Assembly: GCA_035575135.1 (NCBI GenBank)
Contig: DATLYE010000034.1
Coordinates: 1 to 64,000, forward strand
Direction: 5' to 3'
Source: JANWXD01 sp035575135
GTDB lineage: Bacteria > Acidobacteriota > Terriglobia > Bryobacterales > Bryobacteraceae
DNA: 64,000 nucleotides
The notes beneath the pieces are model-generated. The model was not told where the DNA came from. It ran no database searches and saw only the letters and a program-made list of their open reading frames with translations. Made by a program: the position numbers and the translations under genes. Of the stretch, positions 18,301 to 24,716 are shown piece after piece; position 1 is the first letter of the stretch; every line of letters begins with the position of its first letter.

Positions 18301-18488
18301 GCCAGTGCCTTTTCGCGGTCCGGATCGAGGGAGTCTTTGGTGACCTCGATGAGGCCGGCCAAGCGTGCCAGCGCCAGTGAGGTGCCGTTTTCGTGGCCAG
18401 CGGGATCGCGCAACAAGACCAGCGCCTTTTCGGCGGGATCGTGCAGCCGCGCGGCGACTTTCACCTGCCAGAAATCGGCTTCCTTCAT
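15324..18488 (-). CDS. cmr2: type III-B CRISPR large subunit Cmr2 (Cas10)
   Basis: 1054 aa. Catalytic sites appear intact: an N-terminal HD motif (H16-D17, in ARLHDPAEKAL) for DNA cleavage, the first palm acidic loop MDGDRMG (D698, D700) and the second palm GGDD at 793-796 (SGGDDVLA), which makes cyclic oligoadenylate from ATP when target RNA is bound. Between the palms lies a long helical segment, and after them a C-terminal helical domain as in other Cas10 proteins. It starts 4 bp after the cmr1 stop. cOA synthesis normally needs a CARF- or SAVED-domain partner, and none is encoded in the window. Confidence 0.95.
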   Translation of the reverse strand: MKEADFWQVKVAARLHDPAEKALVLLRDPAGHENGTSLALARLAGLIEVTKDSLDPDREKALASLTFRTGLPRDVYRIVQKADSWAAAADRPNWPMERDKEKEVPRVADWAQVRWYEQAALIHPLSGTTFELPGRLAATEIENIKHRSFAHMADLVQACGAGTTAGPDWHRIALALWRFGPELKEEKDAGKLGELWKLLPADTRVPDHSIWDHLDLVSALAGAFAADPENDAALLIFSIGPVQSFIQAARKTEDLWAGSHLLSRLLWEAARPLCEELGPDAVIYPRLRGIALVDLWLRDQMGLPAQLFHNCLWRNKAPDANPLFSAALPNRFVAIVPASRARELALRCRDEVRRWMLDLGMRTVDRLLEVAGIKEPDTERDDSLPAYEQMRRQLANFPEVHWASTPFNLIRKMSRSNASGSGDLDVSELRKAMAPFYGLEPSDSAGFLATPAWKLLSQELDLPGGLTFYTPQPGVLYPAVYELTDRLLASAKTVRPFDQGRQEGWRCTLTGQAEWLTTDRAHLTVPKSERASGKVETLWTRIAERKPAWAKRGEHLSALPAIKRLWPTLFAEEVKAETGGLKQRFVVSTHTMALAAQLERWLEGSIAGSEAAKQLRVRFEQMQPEPVALPRRLVNRFHNHPHLGLARCIPALLDAARESEDEKCWAEEVRRVRMALSGAQSLDEAPRLETYYGLVLMDGDRMGRILSAASSAEPDPEGPAASITFLESFHPQVRAGFKTLCRSSPALKSYGDQPRPVSPNRHMVISAALTDFSQVVVPHIVEEKHPGRLIYSGGDDVLAMLPASDALPAAQELRWAYSGSFPEHEAQDWNSLRKGDALAAKQGFAWLKGRLMRMMGLRATASCGIVIAHHQAPLSFVLRQLREAERLAKNFRRPDRCNPGKIKERDAVHVTVIKRSGSTLQLMLEWNEQIALLEDLSKFLARQDVSRRAVYHIVEWLEQLPETDDRLDREMLESLLAYQLKRQSGDAAKAEADVLAKRLAMEADGGAALKEPSGGFCGFGLKRRENHAKSWLRNFLCVADFLAREQRVTAGVTP

Positions 18489-18492
18489 CTCC

Positions 18493-19638
18493 TCACTCCC
18501 TGATGCGCTTCAAAAGAATGTTTGCAAGCTGTGGCTGCACCTTTTGGAGCCATTTATTGTCTTGGATACAAGCCCCGAAACTGCGACTACGAGTATCCTT
18601 TGTAAGCTCGTCCAACAACCAATGCACTTGCTGCCAGACGCGCTCGATGTCGGCCTTGTATTGGTCCGGTCGGAATTCTTCGGGCGGCAGACACGGCATG
18701 TGAAAGATCACGCCGACCTGTTGGCTCGCGTTTTCGGGGGATGGTCGTACCTTGAAACGAAGGCTGTTCGGGAGTCTGAGTGTGGCGTTCCACAAGGCGC
18801 AAGAATGTCCGGTTACCGGATACGCAAGCCAGTGCCGGGTTAACGCGCCTGTGAGAGAGAACTGTGTACGGACAGCGATTCGGATCACGGCCAGATCTCG
18901 CATGAGCTCTCGCCAGTCCTTGTAGGCCTCGGCGGTTTGCCAGATCAAGGGTCCCTTATCGTCTTGCCCGATCGCGTGGGCCCAGTCTAGTTGGAGTGCG
19001 TCTCTCCAATTCCTTATCGGAGGCTTGGCGGAAGTTCCGGGCACAGGTTCCAAGACGAACGACCCCCAACCGTTGCGGCTGCGGCCTCCGGCCGTGGCGT
19101 AAAGATGCATGAGCTGAAGCGTGCACCGGGTGATCTCCTCCTCCTGCTCTGGTACGGCGAGCCGCAACTGGACGACCTCGCCAGCGTTGATCGCGGGTGC
19201 GCGCTTAAGTTTCGTGCCTCCGGAGTATAAGAGCGGACCGTAGCCAAGGTAAAGATGCGAACCTATCTTGACAGGTTTGGTGACCTCCGGGTGCTCGATG
19301 TTGGCGAGCTCCAGGTGTCCCCAACGCTGTAACCTTCCCGGACTCCAGTCATCCAAGCGGAGCCGGACGAGGCTCCTGGAGAAATCTGCCTCCGTTTTGC
19401 CACCATCCTGGCGCTGCAGCCAGGCGTTGCCGAATAATCTCCCTTCTGCCTGGCGAATTTGAGCGACCGTAACCGCATGCTGGTGCTTGGTTGCGAATGC
19501 TACGCGCCACCACTGGCGCAGCAACGCCTTGAAAGGCGGCGTACGCCACCTGGCTTTTTGCTCCGCATCACCCAGAAAGGCCGGCGTGAGGAAGCGGACG
19601 TTGCAGTGAATTTCTTTCCACTTGTTCTGCGGCGCCAT
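18493..19638 (-). CDS. cmr1: type III-B CRISPR RAMP protein Cmr1
   Basis: 381 aa. The opening FLTPAFLGDAEQKARWRTPP followed by FKALLRQWWRVAF is the Cmr1 signature. A glycine-rich RAMP loop is seen around GRSRNGWGSF, where Cmr1 typically has a G-rich turn. Cmr1 sits at the 3' end of the crRNA and governs capture of target RNA. It is the first gene of the operon. No Shine-Dalgarno precedes the ATG, while TATAAT lies 9 nt upstream, so the operon messenger is probably leaderless. The operon looks less GC-rich than its neighbours: 30 of 60 bases at 18481-18540 and 34 of 60 at 13501-13560, against 40 of 60 at 20221-20280. Confidence 0.92.
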   Translation of the reverse strand: MAPQNKWKEIHCNVRFLTPAFLGDAEQKARWRTPPFKALLRQWWRVAFATKHQHAVTVAQIRQAEGRLFGNAWLQRQDGGKTEADFSRSLVRLRLDDWSPGRLQRWGHLELANIEHPEVTKPVKIGSHLYLGYGPLLYSGGTKLKRAPAINAGEVVQLRLAVPEQEEEITRCTLQLMHLYATAGGRSRNGWGSFVLEPVPGTSAKPPIRNWRDALQLDWAHAIGQDDKGPLIWQTAEAYKDWRELMRDLAVIRIAVRTQFSLTGALTRHWLAYPVTGHSCALWNATLRLPNSLRFKVRPSPENASQQVGVIFHMPCLPPEEFRPDQYKADIERVWQQVHWLLDELTKDTRSRSFGACIQDNKWLQKVQPQLANILLKRIRE

Positions 19639-19647
19639 TTGAGCCTA

Positions 19648-19653
19648 ATTATA
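19648..19653 (-). promoter_or_regulatory. -10 element (TATAAT) of the cmr operon
   Basis: A perfect TATAAT on the minus strand, separated from the cmr1 ATG by 9 nt (19639-19647). Transcription would start about 2-3 nt before or at the ATG. The region 17 bp upstream has no TTGACA-like box. Confidence 0.55.
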
Positions 19654-19843
19654 GGCCGAGCACGCGGCACCGTGGTGTTATGACAAGCTTGCGACACGCC
19701 GCGGGTCTCGGCTCGTCTAACGGCGCCCTCCGGTTGGTTCAAGCGTGCGAAACCAGCTTCGGCGGCCCATGGTCTTCCGGCTTCGTCGGCGCCGGGTTGA
19801 AATCCGGCCGCCCGCGGGCGGCGCGGGCCATCGCCGCTTTTGC

Positions 19844-19849
19844 TACTGT
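19844..19849 (+). promoter_or_regulatory. -10-like TACTGT before the M19 dipeptidase gene
   Basis: TACTGT ends 7 nt before the ATG at 19857, with no Shine-Dalgarno between. It supports that ATG over an in-frame ATG at 19680. The rest of the 218-bp gap between cmr1 and this gene holds only the cmr -10 and GC-rich sequence with no tRNA-derived repeat. Confidence 0.35.
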
Positions 19850-19856
19850 GATTCCC

Positions 19857-21029
19857 ATGCGAGGCAAAGCCCCGTTGTTTTTTGTCTGCCTGCTGGCCTG
19901 CGCCCAGGCGCCTGCGGACCGCGCCGCCCGGCTGCATCGCTCACTCCTCATCATTGATACCCACAACGACGTCACCAGCCGAACCGTGACCGGCTTCGAC
20001 ATCGGCAAGCCGGACGGCAAGGGCCACACCGACCTTCCGCGCCTGCGGGCGGGCAACGTCGGCGCCGTGTTCTTCTCCGCCTACGTGGCGGCCGGCTACG
20101 CCGCGCAGGGGCGCGCCGCACACCGCGCTCTGGAGATGATTGACACGATCCGCCACGACATCGTCGAACGCTACCCGCGGGATTTCCTTCTGGCTCTGAC
20201 GGCCGCCGACATCGAGCGCGCCCACCGGGAAGGGAAGATCGCCGCCCTGATCGGCATCGAAGGCGGACACGCCATCGAAGATAATCTGCGCCTGCTGCGC
20301 AACTACTACCGGCTCGGCGTGCGCTACATGACTCTGACGCACAGCAACACCAACAACTGGGCCGACTCCTCGGGCGACGAGGACGATCCCCAGGTCAAGC
20401 GCCATAACGGATTGACCGCCTTCGGGCGCCAGGTCGTCGCCGAGATGAACCGCCTGGGCATGATCGTGGACATCTCGCATGTCTCCGACAAGACCTTCTG
20501 GGACGTGCTCGAAACCAGCCGCGCCCCGGTGATGGCCTCGCACTCCTCCTGCCGCGCGCTCTCCAACATCCCGCGGAACATGTCCGACGAGATGATCGTG
20601 GCGCTCGGCAAAAAAGGAGGCGTGATCCAGATCAACTTCGGCTGCGAGTTCCTCTCACAGGCTTCTGCTTCGGCATCCCCGTGGGCTAACCGGGACCTGG
20701 CGCGCAAACTGCGCGCTATCGCCGACCGTGAGGCCCGCGCCGAGGCGGCCCGCAAGGCAGCCGCCACCATGCCGCGCGCCCGGCTCGAAGACGTCGTCGC
20801 GCACATTGACCATGTGGTGAAGCTCGCCGGTGTGGATGCCGTCGGAATCGGGAGCGATTTCGACGGCGTCAGCTGCACTCCCGAAGGACTGGACGACGTT
20901 TCCCGGTTCCCGAACCTGACGCGCGCGCTGCTCGAGCGCGGCTATTCAGAGGCCGACATCCGGAAAATTTACGGCGGCAACACCCTGCGGCTCCTGCGCG
21001 CCGTCGAGAAGGCCGCCGGGGTACACTAA
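19857..21029 (+). CDS. membrane (renal-type) dipeptidase, peptidase M19
   Basis: 390 aa from the ATG at 19857; an upstream in-frame ATG at 19680 would place a low-complexity leader ahead of the signal peptide. Residues 1-20 (MRGKAPLFFVCLLACAQAPA) form a signal peptide, perhaps with lipidation at one of its Cys. Zinc-site motifs are visible: DTHND (H36, D38), GIEGGH, a THSN segment, ISHVS and GSDFDG. M19 enzymes cleave dipeptides, including those with a D-residue at the C-terminal side, in the periplasm or on the surface. The next gene encodes a D-threonine-aldolase-like enzyme 17 bp downstream, so the pair may recycle D-amino-acid-containing peptides. Confidence 0.9.
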   Translation: MRGKAPLFFVCLLACAQAPADRAARLHRSLLIIDTHNDVTSRTVTGFDIGKPDGKGHTDLPRLRAGNVGAVFFSAYVAAGYAAQGRAAHRALEMIDTIRHDIVERYPRDFLLALTAADIERAHREGKIAALIGIEGGHAIEDNLRLLRNYYRLGVRYMTLTHSNTNNWADSSGDEDDPQVKRHNGLTAFGRQVVAEMNRLGMIVDISHVSDKTFWDVLETSRAPVMASHSSCRALSNIPRNMSDEMIVALGKKGGVIQINFGCEFLSQASASASPWANRDLARKLRAIADREARAEAARKAAATMPRARLEDVVAHIDHVVKLAGVDAVGIGSDFDGVSCTPEGLDDVSRFPNLTRALLERGYSEADIRKIYGGNTLRLLRAVEKAAGVH

Positions 21030-21046
21030 GGCCCAAGGAGGCGGCC

Positions 21047-22276
21047 ATGACATCGCGGCGAGCGTTTCTGGCAGGAACTCTTGTTGCCACGCCCTACCTC
21101 CGGCGGGCACGCGCCAAGACGGGCTACAGTTTCGCGGAGATCGAACGGATGCTGGACCGCGGCGATATCCGCGGCCGGCTCAGCAAAGAAGATCTGCCGA
21201 CCCCCGCCCTGCTGCTGGATTTGGACGCCTTTGAAGCCAACGTGGCCAAGATGGCGCGCCACCTCAAAGAGCGCAGGCGCGGGTTCCGGCCGCACGGCAA
21301 AACGCACAAGTGCTCGGAAATCGCCAAATATCTGATCCGCGCCGGGGCCAACGGCGCCTGTGCCGCCAAGCTCAGCGAGGCGGAGGTGTTCGCCCGGGAC
21401 GGAGTCACGGGGATTCTCGTCACGACCCCCGTGGTGGGACGGCACAAGATCCAGCGCGCCGTGCGTCTGGCGGCGCGGCATCCGGACACGATTTTCTCGG
21501 TGGACCATGCGGCGAACGTTCGCGATCTGAACGACGCCGCCGGCGCGGCCCGGGTCCGGTTGAACCTGGCCGTGGACCTGCTCATCGGCGGACGCACGGG
21601 TATCCGGCCGGGCGAACCCGCTGTCGAGCTTGCGAGGCTGATCGACTCGCTTCCTCATGTGCGGCTGGCCGGCATCCAGGCCTACGCCGGTCAGGCCTCG
21701 CACACCATAGGATTCGAGAACCGCAGGCGGGTCTCCGAAGAAGCCATGGGCCAGGCGGTCGAAACCCGGCGGCTGTTTGAGAAGGCCGGGCTGCCCTGTC
21801 CCCTGCTGAGCGGAGGCTCGACCGGCACCTACAACATTGACTCGGAAATCGAGGGCGTGACCGAGCTGCAACCCGGCAGTTTCATCTTCATGGACCTCGA
21901 TTACAACCGCATCGGAGGCCAGGACGGACCCGTGTACCGGGACTTTGCCAACGCCTTGACCGTGCTCACCACCGTCATCAGCAGACCGGCCGACGACACC
22001 GCCATTGTGGACGGCGGACTCAAAGCCTTCTCGACGGACAAGCCGTTCGTGCCGGTAGCCAGGAACCTCGAAGGAGTGACCTACTCCTGGGCGGGGGACG
22101 AGCATGGCCGCCTGACCTTGAGCGGCGAGGCCCGCGCGCTGCAACTCGGTGACCGGGTCGAGTTCATCGTGCCGCACTGCGACCCCTCCGTCAATCTCTA
22201 CGACCGCATCTTTTGCCTCAGAGGCGAGCGTGTCGAGACCGTGTGGAAGATCACGGCCCGCGGCATGAGCCAGTAG
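21047..22276 (+). CDS. D-threonine aldolase / D-serine dehydratase-like PLP enzyme (DSD1 family)
   Basis: 409 aa. It begins with a Tat-like signal, SRRAFLAGTLVA (3-14), so it is probably exported folded with its cofactor. The PLP site is RPHGKTHK (81-88) with K85 as the Schiff-base lysine, in an alanine-racemase-type barrel. A GGSTGTY phosphate-binding loop follows, and the C-terminal PHCDPSVNLYD carries the metal-binding His and Cys of this family. Reaction: retro-aldol cleavage of D-threonine or related beta-hydroxy D-amino acids, or D-serine dehydration. It lies immediately behind the M19 dipeptidase gene and is likely co-transcribed with it. Confidence 0.82.
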   Translation: MTSRRAFLAGTLVATPYLRRARAKTGYSFAEIERMLDRGDIRGRLSKEDLPTPALLLDLDAFEANVAKMARHLKERRRGFRPHGKTHKCSEIAKYLIRAGANGACAAKLSEAEVFARDGVTGILVTTPVVGRHKIQRAVRLAARHPDTIFSVDHAANVRDLNDAAGAARVRLNLAVDLLIGGRTGIRPGEPAVELARLIDSLPHVRLAGIQAYAGQASHTIGFENRRRVSEEAMGQAVETRRLFEKAGLPCPLLSGGSTGTYNIDSEIEGVTELQPGSFIFMDLDYNRIGGQDGPVYRDFANALTVLTTVISRPADDTAIVDGGLKAFSTDKPFVPVARNLEGVTYSWAGDEHGRLTLSGEARALQLGDRVEFIVPHCDPSVNLYDRIFCLRGERVETVWKITARGMSQ

Positions 22277-22281
22277 GGCGC

Positions 22282-23442
22282 TCAGCAGGGAGCCGCGGCG
22301 GAAGAATATACCCGCTCGCCGCTCACGTAGGTCTCCAGGATCTCGATACGCTGCTCGGCTTCGTGATAGCGGAACCGCACGATGTCGGCGCGGTCGCCCG
22401 GGGTGAGGCCGCGCTGGCGGTGTTCCACCCGGCCGACGCGGGCCGGATTGCGGGCGGCCATGACCACGGCCTCGCGCAAGGAAAGCCCTGCCAGTCGCAT
22501 CAGGTTCTCTACGCCCCGGTCCATGCGCAGGGCCGAGCCGGCCAGGCGCTCGGAGCCCGCCAGCACCACACGCTGATCCGGGGTCAGCTCGACTTCCTGT
22601 TCCCCAAGGCGGTAACGTCCGGGCCGGCATCCGGCCGGCGTGGTCGCGTCCGTGACCAGGATGGAGCGCTCCACGCCCTTGGCGCGCAGCGCCACTTTGA
22701 GAAACGACGCAGGCAGATGGATGCCGTCCACGATGAAGCTGGCCGCCAGGCGATCCTCGGCCAGCTGATCCCAGATGTAGTTGGGGTGGCGCGGCAGCAG
22801 GGAGTGAGCACCGTTGCCGAGGTGGGTGGACAGCGTCGCCCCGGCACGGACCGCGTCGGCGATCTGGGCCGCAGTGGCGTTGGTGTGGCCGATAGCCACC
22901 ACGACGCCCTCGCGCACGAGCGTCTCGATGTAGCGCGTCACGCCCGGCCATTCCGGCGCCACGGTGACCAGCCGCACCTGTCCCCGTGCGGCTTCCTGCC
23001 AGCGGCGGAATTCCTCGAGATCCGGAGCGCGGACCCACGCTCTTGGATGTGCGCCGCGGGGGCCGTCCTCCGGAGAGATGTGCGGTCCTTCGACGTGAAA
23101 GCCTTCGATGGCGGCGCCTTCGCTCAGCGCCTCCTTGGCCTGCGCGAGATTGGCCAGCGCGCGCAGCATGTCCTCCGGGGGACCCGTGATCACGGTTGGG
23201 AAGAAGCGCGTCACACCGCAGGCAAACAGCGCGCGGATGGAGCGGGCGATTTCCTCCTGCGGTGTTTCGGGCGAATTGTAATCTACGCCTGCAAAGCCGT
23301 TGACCTGAAGGTCTATGAACCCCGGCGCCAGCCACGCCTCCTCACGGAGTCTGCCGAGCACCGGCTCTACGGCAGTGATGGTGTTGCTGAAGGAGACCTC
23401 CACGGCTTCGCCCGTGGCCACATTGAACCCGCTACACGTCAT
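22282..23442 (-). CDS. nagA: N-acetylglucosamine-6-phosphate deacetylase
   Basis: 386 aa. The amidohydrolase fold is shown by GFIDLQVNGFAG (41-52), VEGPHISPEDGPRGAH (117-132, E118 metal ligand), GHTNA (H186), THLGNGA (H207) and the catalytic VTDATTPAG (D265). It removes acetate from GlcNAc-6-P so the sugar can enter glycolysis or wall recycling. The gene converges on the D-threonine-aldolase-like gene with a 5-bp gap. No nagB, kinase or transporter is nearby, so it probably serves cell-wall amino-sugar recycling. Confidence 0.9.
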   Translation of the reverse strand: MTCSGFNVATGEAVEVSFSNTITAVEPVLGRLREEAWLAPGFIDLQVNGFAGVDYNSPETPQEEIARSIRALFACGVTRFFPTVITGPPEDMLRALANLAQAKEALSEGAAIEGFHVEGPHISPEDGPRGAHPRAWVRAPDLEEFRRWQEAARGQVRLVTVAPEWPGVTRYIETLVREGVVVAIGHTNATAAQIADAVRAGATLSTHLGNGAHSLLPRHPNYIWDQLAEDRLAASFIVDGIHLPASFLKVALRAKGVERSILVTDATTPAGCRPGRYRLGEQEVELTPDQRVVLAGSERLAGSALRMDRGVENLMRLAGLSLREAVVMAARNPARVGRVEHRQRGLTPGDRADIVRFRYHEAEQRIEILETYVSGERVYSSAAAPC

Positions 23443-23595
23443 CGCAGTGCTGCTTTTTTCACAATTTTCTCACAGCGCCGCCGGTGCAAGCCTCCACATC
23501 AGGGAGCGAATAAAGTTGTTGAAATCGCCTGCGCGCAGATCAGAAAAAGGTAGAGCCGGACGGGTTTTGATGTTAGAAGGAAAGAGATACGTTTT

Positions 23596-23652
23596 GAAGC
23601 GCGCCCGCGGCGGAAAAGATCTCGGGGGAGGTGGCCGCCGGGGGCGCGCTTC
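23596..23652. terminator. large inverted repeat between ilvE and nagA
   Basis: The left arm 23596-23613 (GAAGCGCGCCCGCGGCGG) and the right arm 23635-23652 are complementary at 17 of 18 positions around a 21-nt loop. It lies 15 bp after the ilvE stop and upstream of nagA, both on the minus strand. It is a likely transcription stop or transcript-stabilising hairpin; no U-run follows, so a classical intrinsic terminator is not shown. Confidence 0.5.
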
Positions 23653-23666
23653 TGACGTATACGGCT

Positions 23667-24608
23667 TCAGGAAGTCACGGTGACGGGCTGACCCACCGGA
23701 GTCAGCCAGCCCCGGCGGTCGGGCGTCACGCCGTTGACGAGGTCGAAGAAGGCCTTTTGCAGTCGCTCCGTGACCGGTCCCCGGCGGCCCTCGCCCACAG
23801 GAATTTTATCGATGGACCGGATCGGCGTTATCTCGGCGGCGGTTCCGGTGAAAAACACTTCGTCGGCGATGTAGAGCATTTCCCGCGGGATGAGGGTCTC
23901 GGTCAGAGGGATATTCAGGTCGCGCGCCAACTGGATCACGGTATCGCGCGTAATCCCCGGCAGCACGGAGGCGCCGAGAGGCGGCGTATAAATCTTGCCG
24001 TCCCGTACGACGAAGATGTTTTCGCCGGAGCCCTCGCTGACGTAGCCGTTCGCATCGAGAGCGATGCCTTCGGTGTAGCCGTTGGCCACAGCCTCCATCT
24101 TGATCAGCTGCGAGTTCATGTAGTTGGCCGCGGCTTTGGCCAGCGCCGGAAGCGTGTTCGGAGCAATGCGCGTCCAGCTGGAGACGCACACGTCTACACC
24201 CTCGCTCAGGGCTTGTTCGCCGAGGTACTTGCCCCACTCCCAGCAGGCGATGTAGACCTCGACGGGATTCTTGCCCGGATGGACGCCCATTTCCCCGAAG
24301 CCGCGGATGGCGATGGGGCGCAGATAGCAGGCCTGCAGCCGGTTGACGCGCACCAGCTCGATCATGGCTTCCCGGAGCTGCGCCGCGCTGAAGCCGAGAT
24401 CCATGCGGTAGATTTTCGCCGAGTCGAGCATGCGGCGGACATGGTCATCCAGGCGAAAAATCGCCGGCCCGGAAGGTGTGGCGTAGCACCGGATCCCTTC
24501 AAAGACGGACGATCCGTAGCTGACGACGTGGGAAAGAATATGAATGCGCGCGTCATCCCAGGCGATAAATTTGCCGTTGTGCCAGATCTTCTCGGTAGGC
24601 TTTGGCAT
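23667..24608 (-). CDS. ilvE: branched-chain amino acid aminotransferase
   Basis: 313 aa from the ATG at 24608. A fold-type IV PLP enzyme: SVFEGIRCY (34-42), the Schiff-base lysine K158 in ALAKAAANYMNS, EGIALDANGYVSEGSGEN around residues 179-197, and a TGTAAE phosphate loop near the end. It transfers the amino group between glutamate and leucine, isoleucine or valine. TATAAT ends 6 nt upstream of the ATG, and no Shine-Dalgarno is present, so the transcript may be leaderless. No other ilv genes adjoin it. Confidence 0.93.
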   Translation of the reverse strand: MPKPTEKIWHNGKFIAWDDARIHILSHVVSYGSSVFEGIRCYATPSGPAIFRLDDHVRRMLDSAKIYRMDLGFSAAQLREAMIELVRVNRLQACYLRPIAIRGFGEMGVHPGKNPVEVYIACWEWGKYLGEQALSEGVDVCVSSWTRIAPNTLPALAKAAANYMNSQLIKMEAVANGYTEGIALDANGYVSEGSGENIFVVRDGKIYTPPLGASVLPGITRDTVIQLARDLNIPLTETLIPREMLYIADEVFFTGTAAEITPIRSIDKIPVGEGRRGPVTERLQKAFFDLVNGVTPDRRGWLTPVGQPVTVTS

Positions 24609-24614
24609 GCCTCG

Positions 24615-24620
24615 ATTATA
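24615..24620 (-). promoter_or_regulatory. -10 element (TATAAT) of ilvE
   Basis: A perfect TATAAT on the minus strand with only 6 nt (24609-24614) between it and the ilvE ATG, so the first transcribed base would fall on or next to the start codon. Confidence 0.55.
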
Positions 24621-24716
24621 ACGTAGCCCTTCGAGGAGCCGGCCGCAGCGGGCGGTCCGCGCTATACTGAAGGGCAAGCCCGCCAGTCCGCGCCTCGAGG
24701 GGAAAGGGTGCTTGCC

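Noticed and set aside
19639..19856. Possible attachment-site copy of the tRNA-Lys 3' end on the far side of the cmr operon
   Set aside because: No stretch in this gap matches the tRNA 3' end beyond a few bases, and no integrase gene is present in the window.
19680..19856. N-terminal extension of the M19 dipeptidase from an upstream ATG
   Set aside because: It would put about 59 unrelated residues ahead of a clear signal peptide.
23443..23470. T-rich stretch read as an intrinsic terminator on the plus strand
   Set aside because: The preceding stem has only a 2-nt loop and no plus-strand gene ends nearby.
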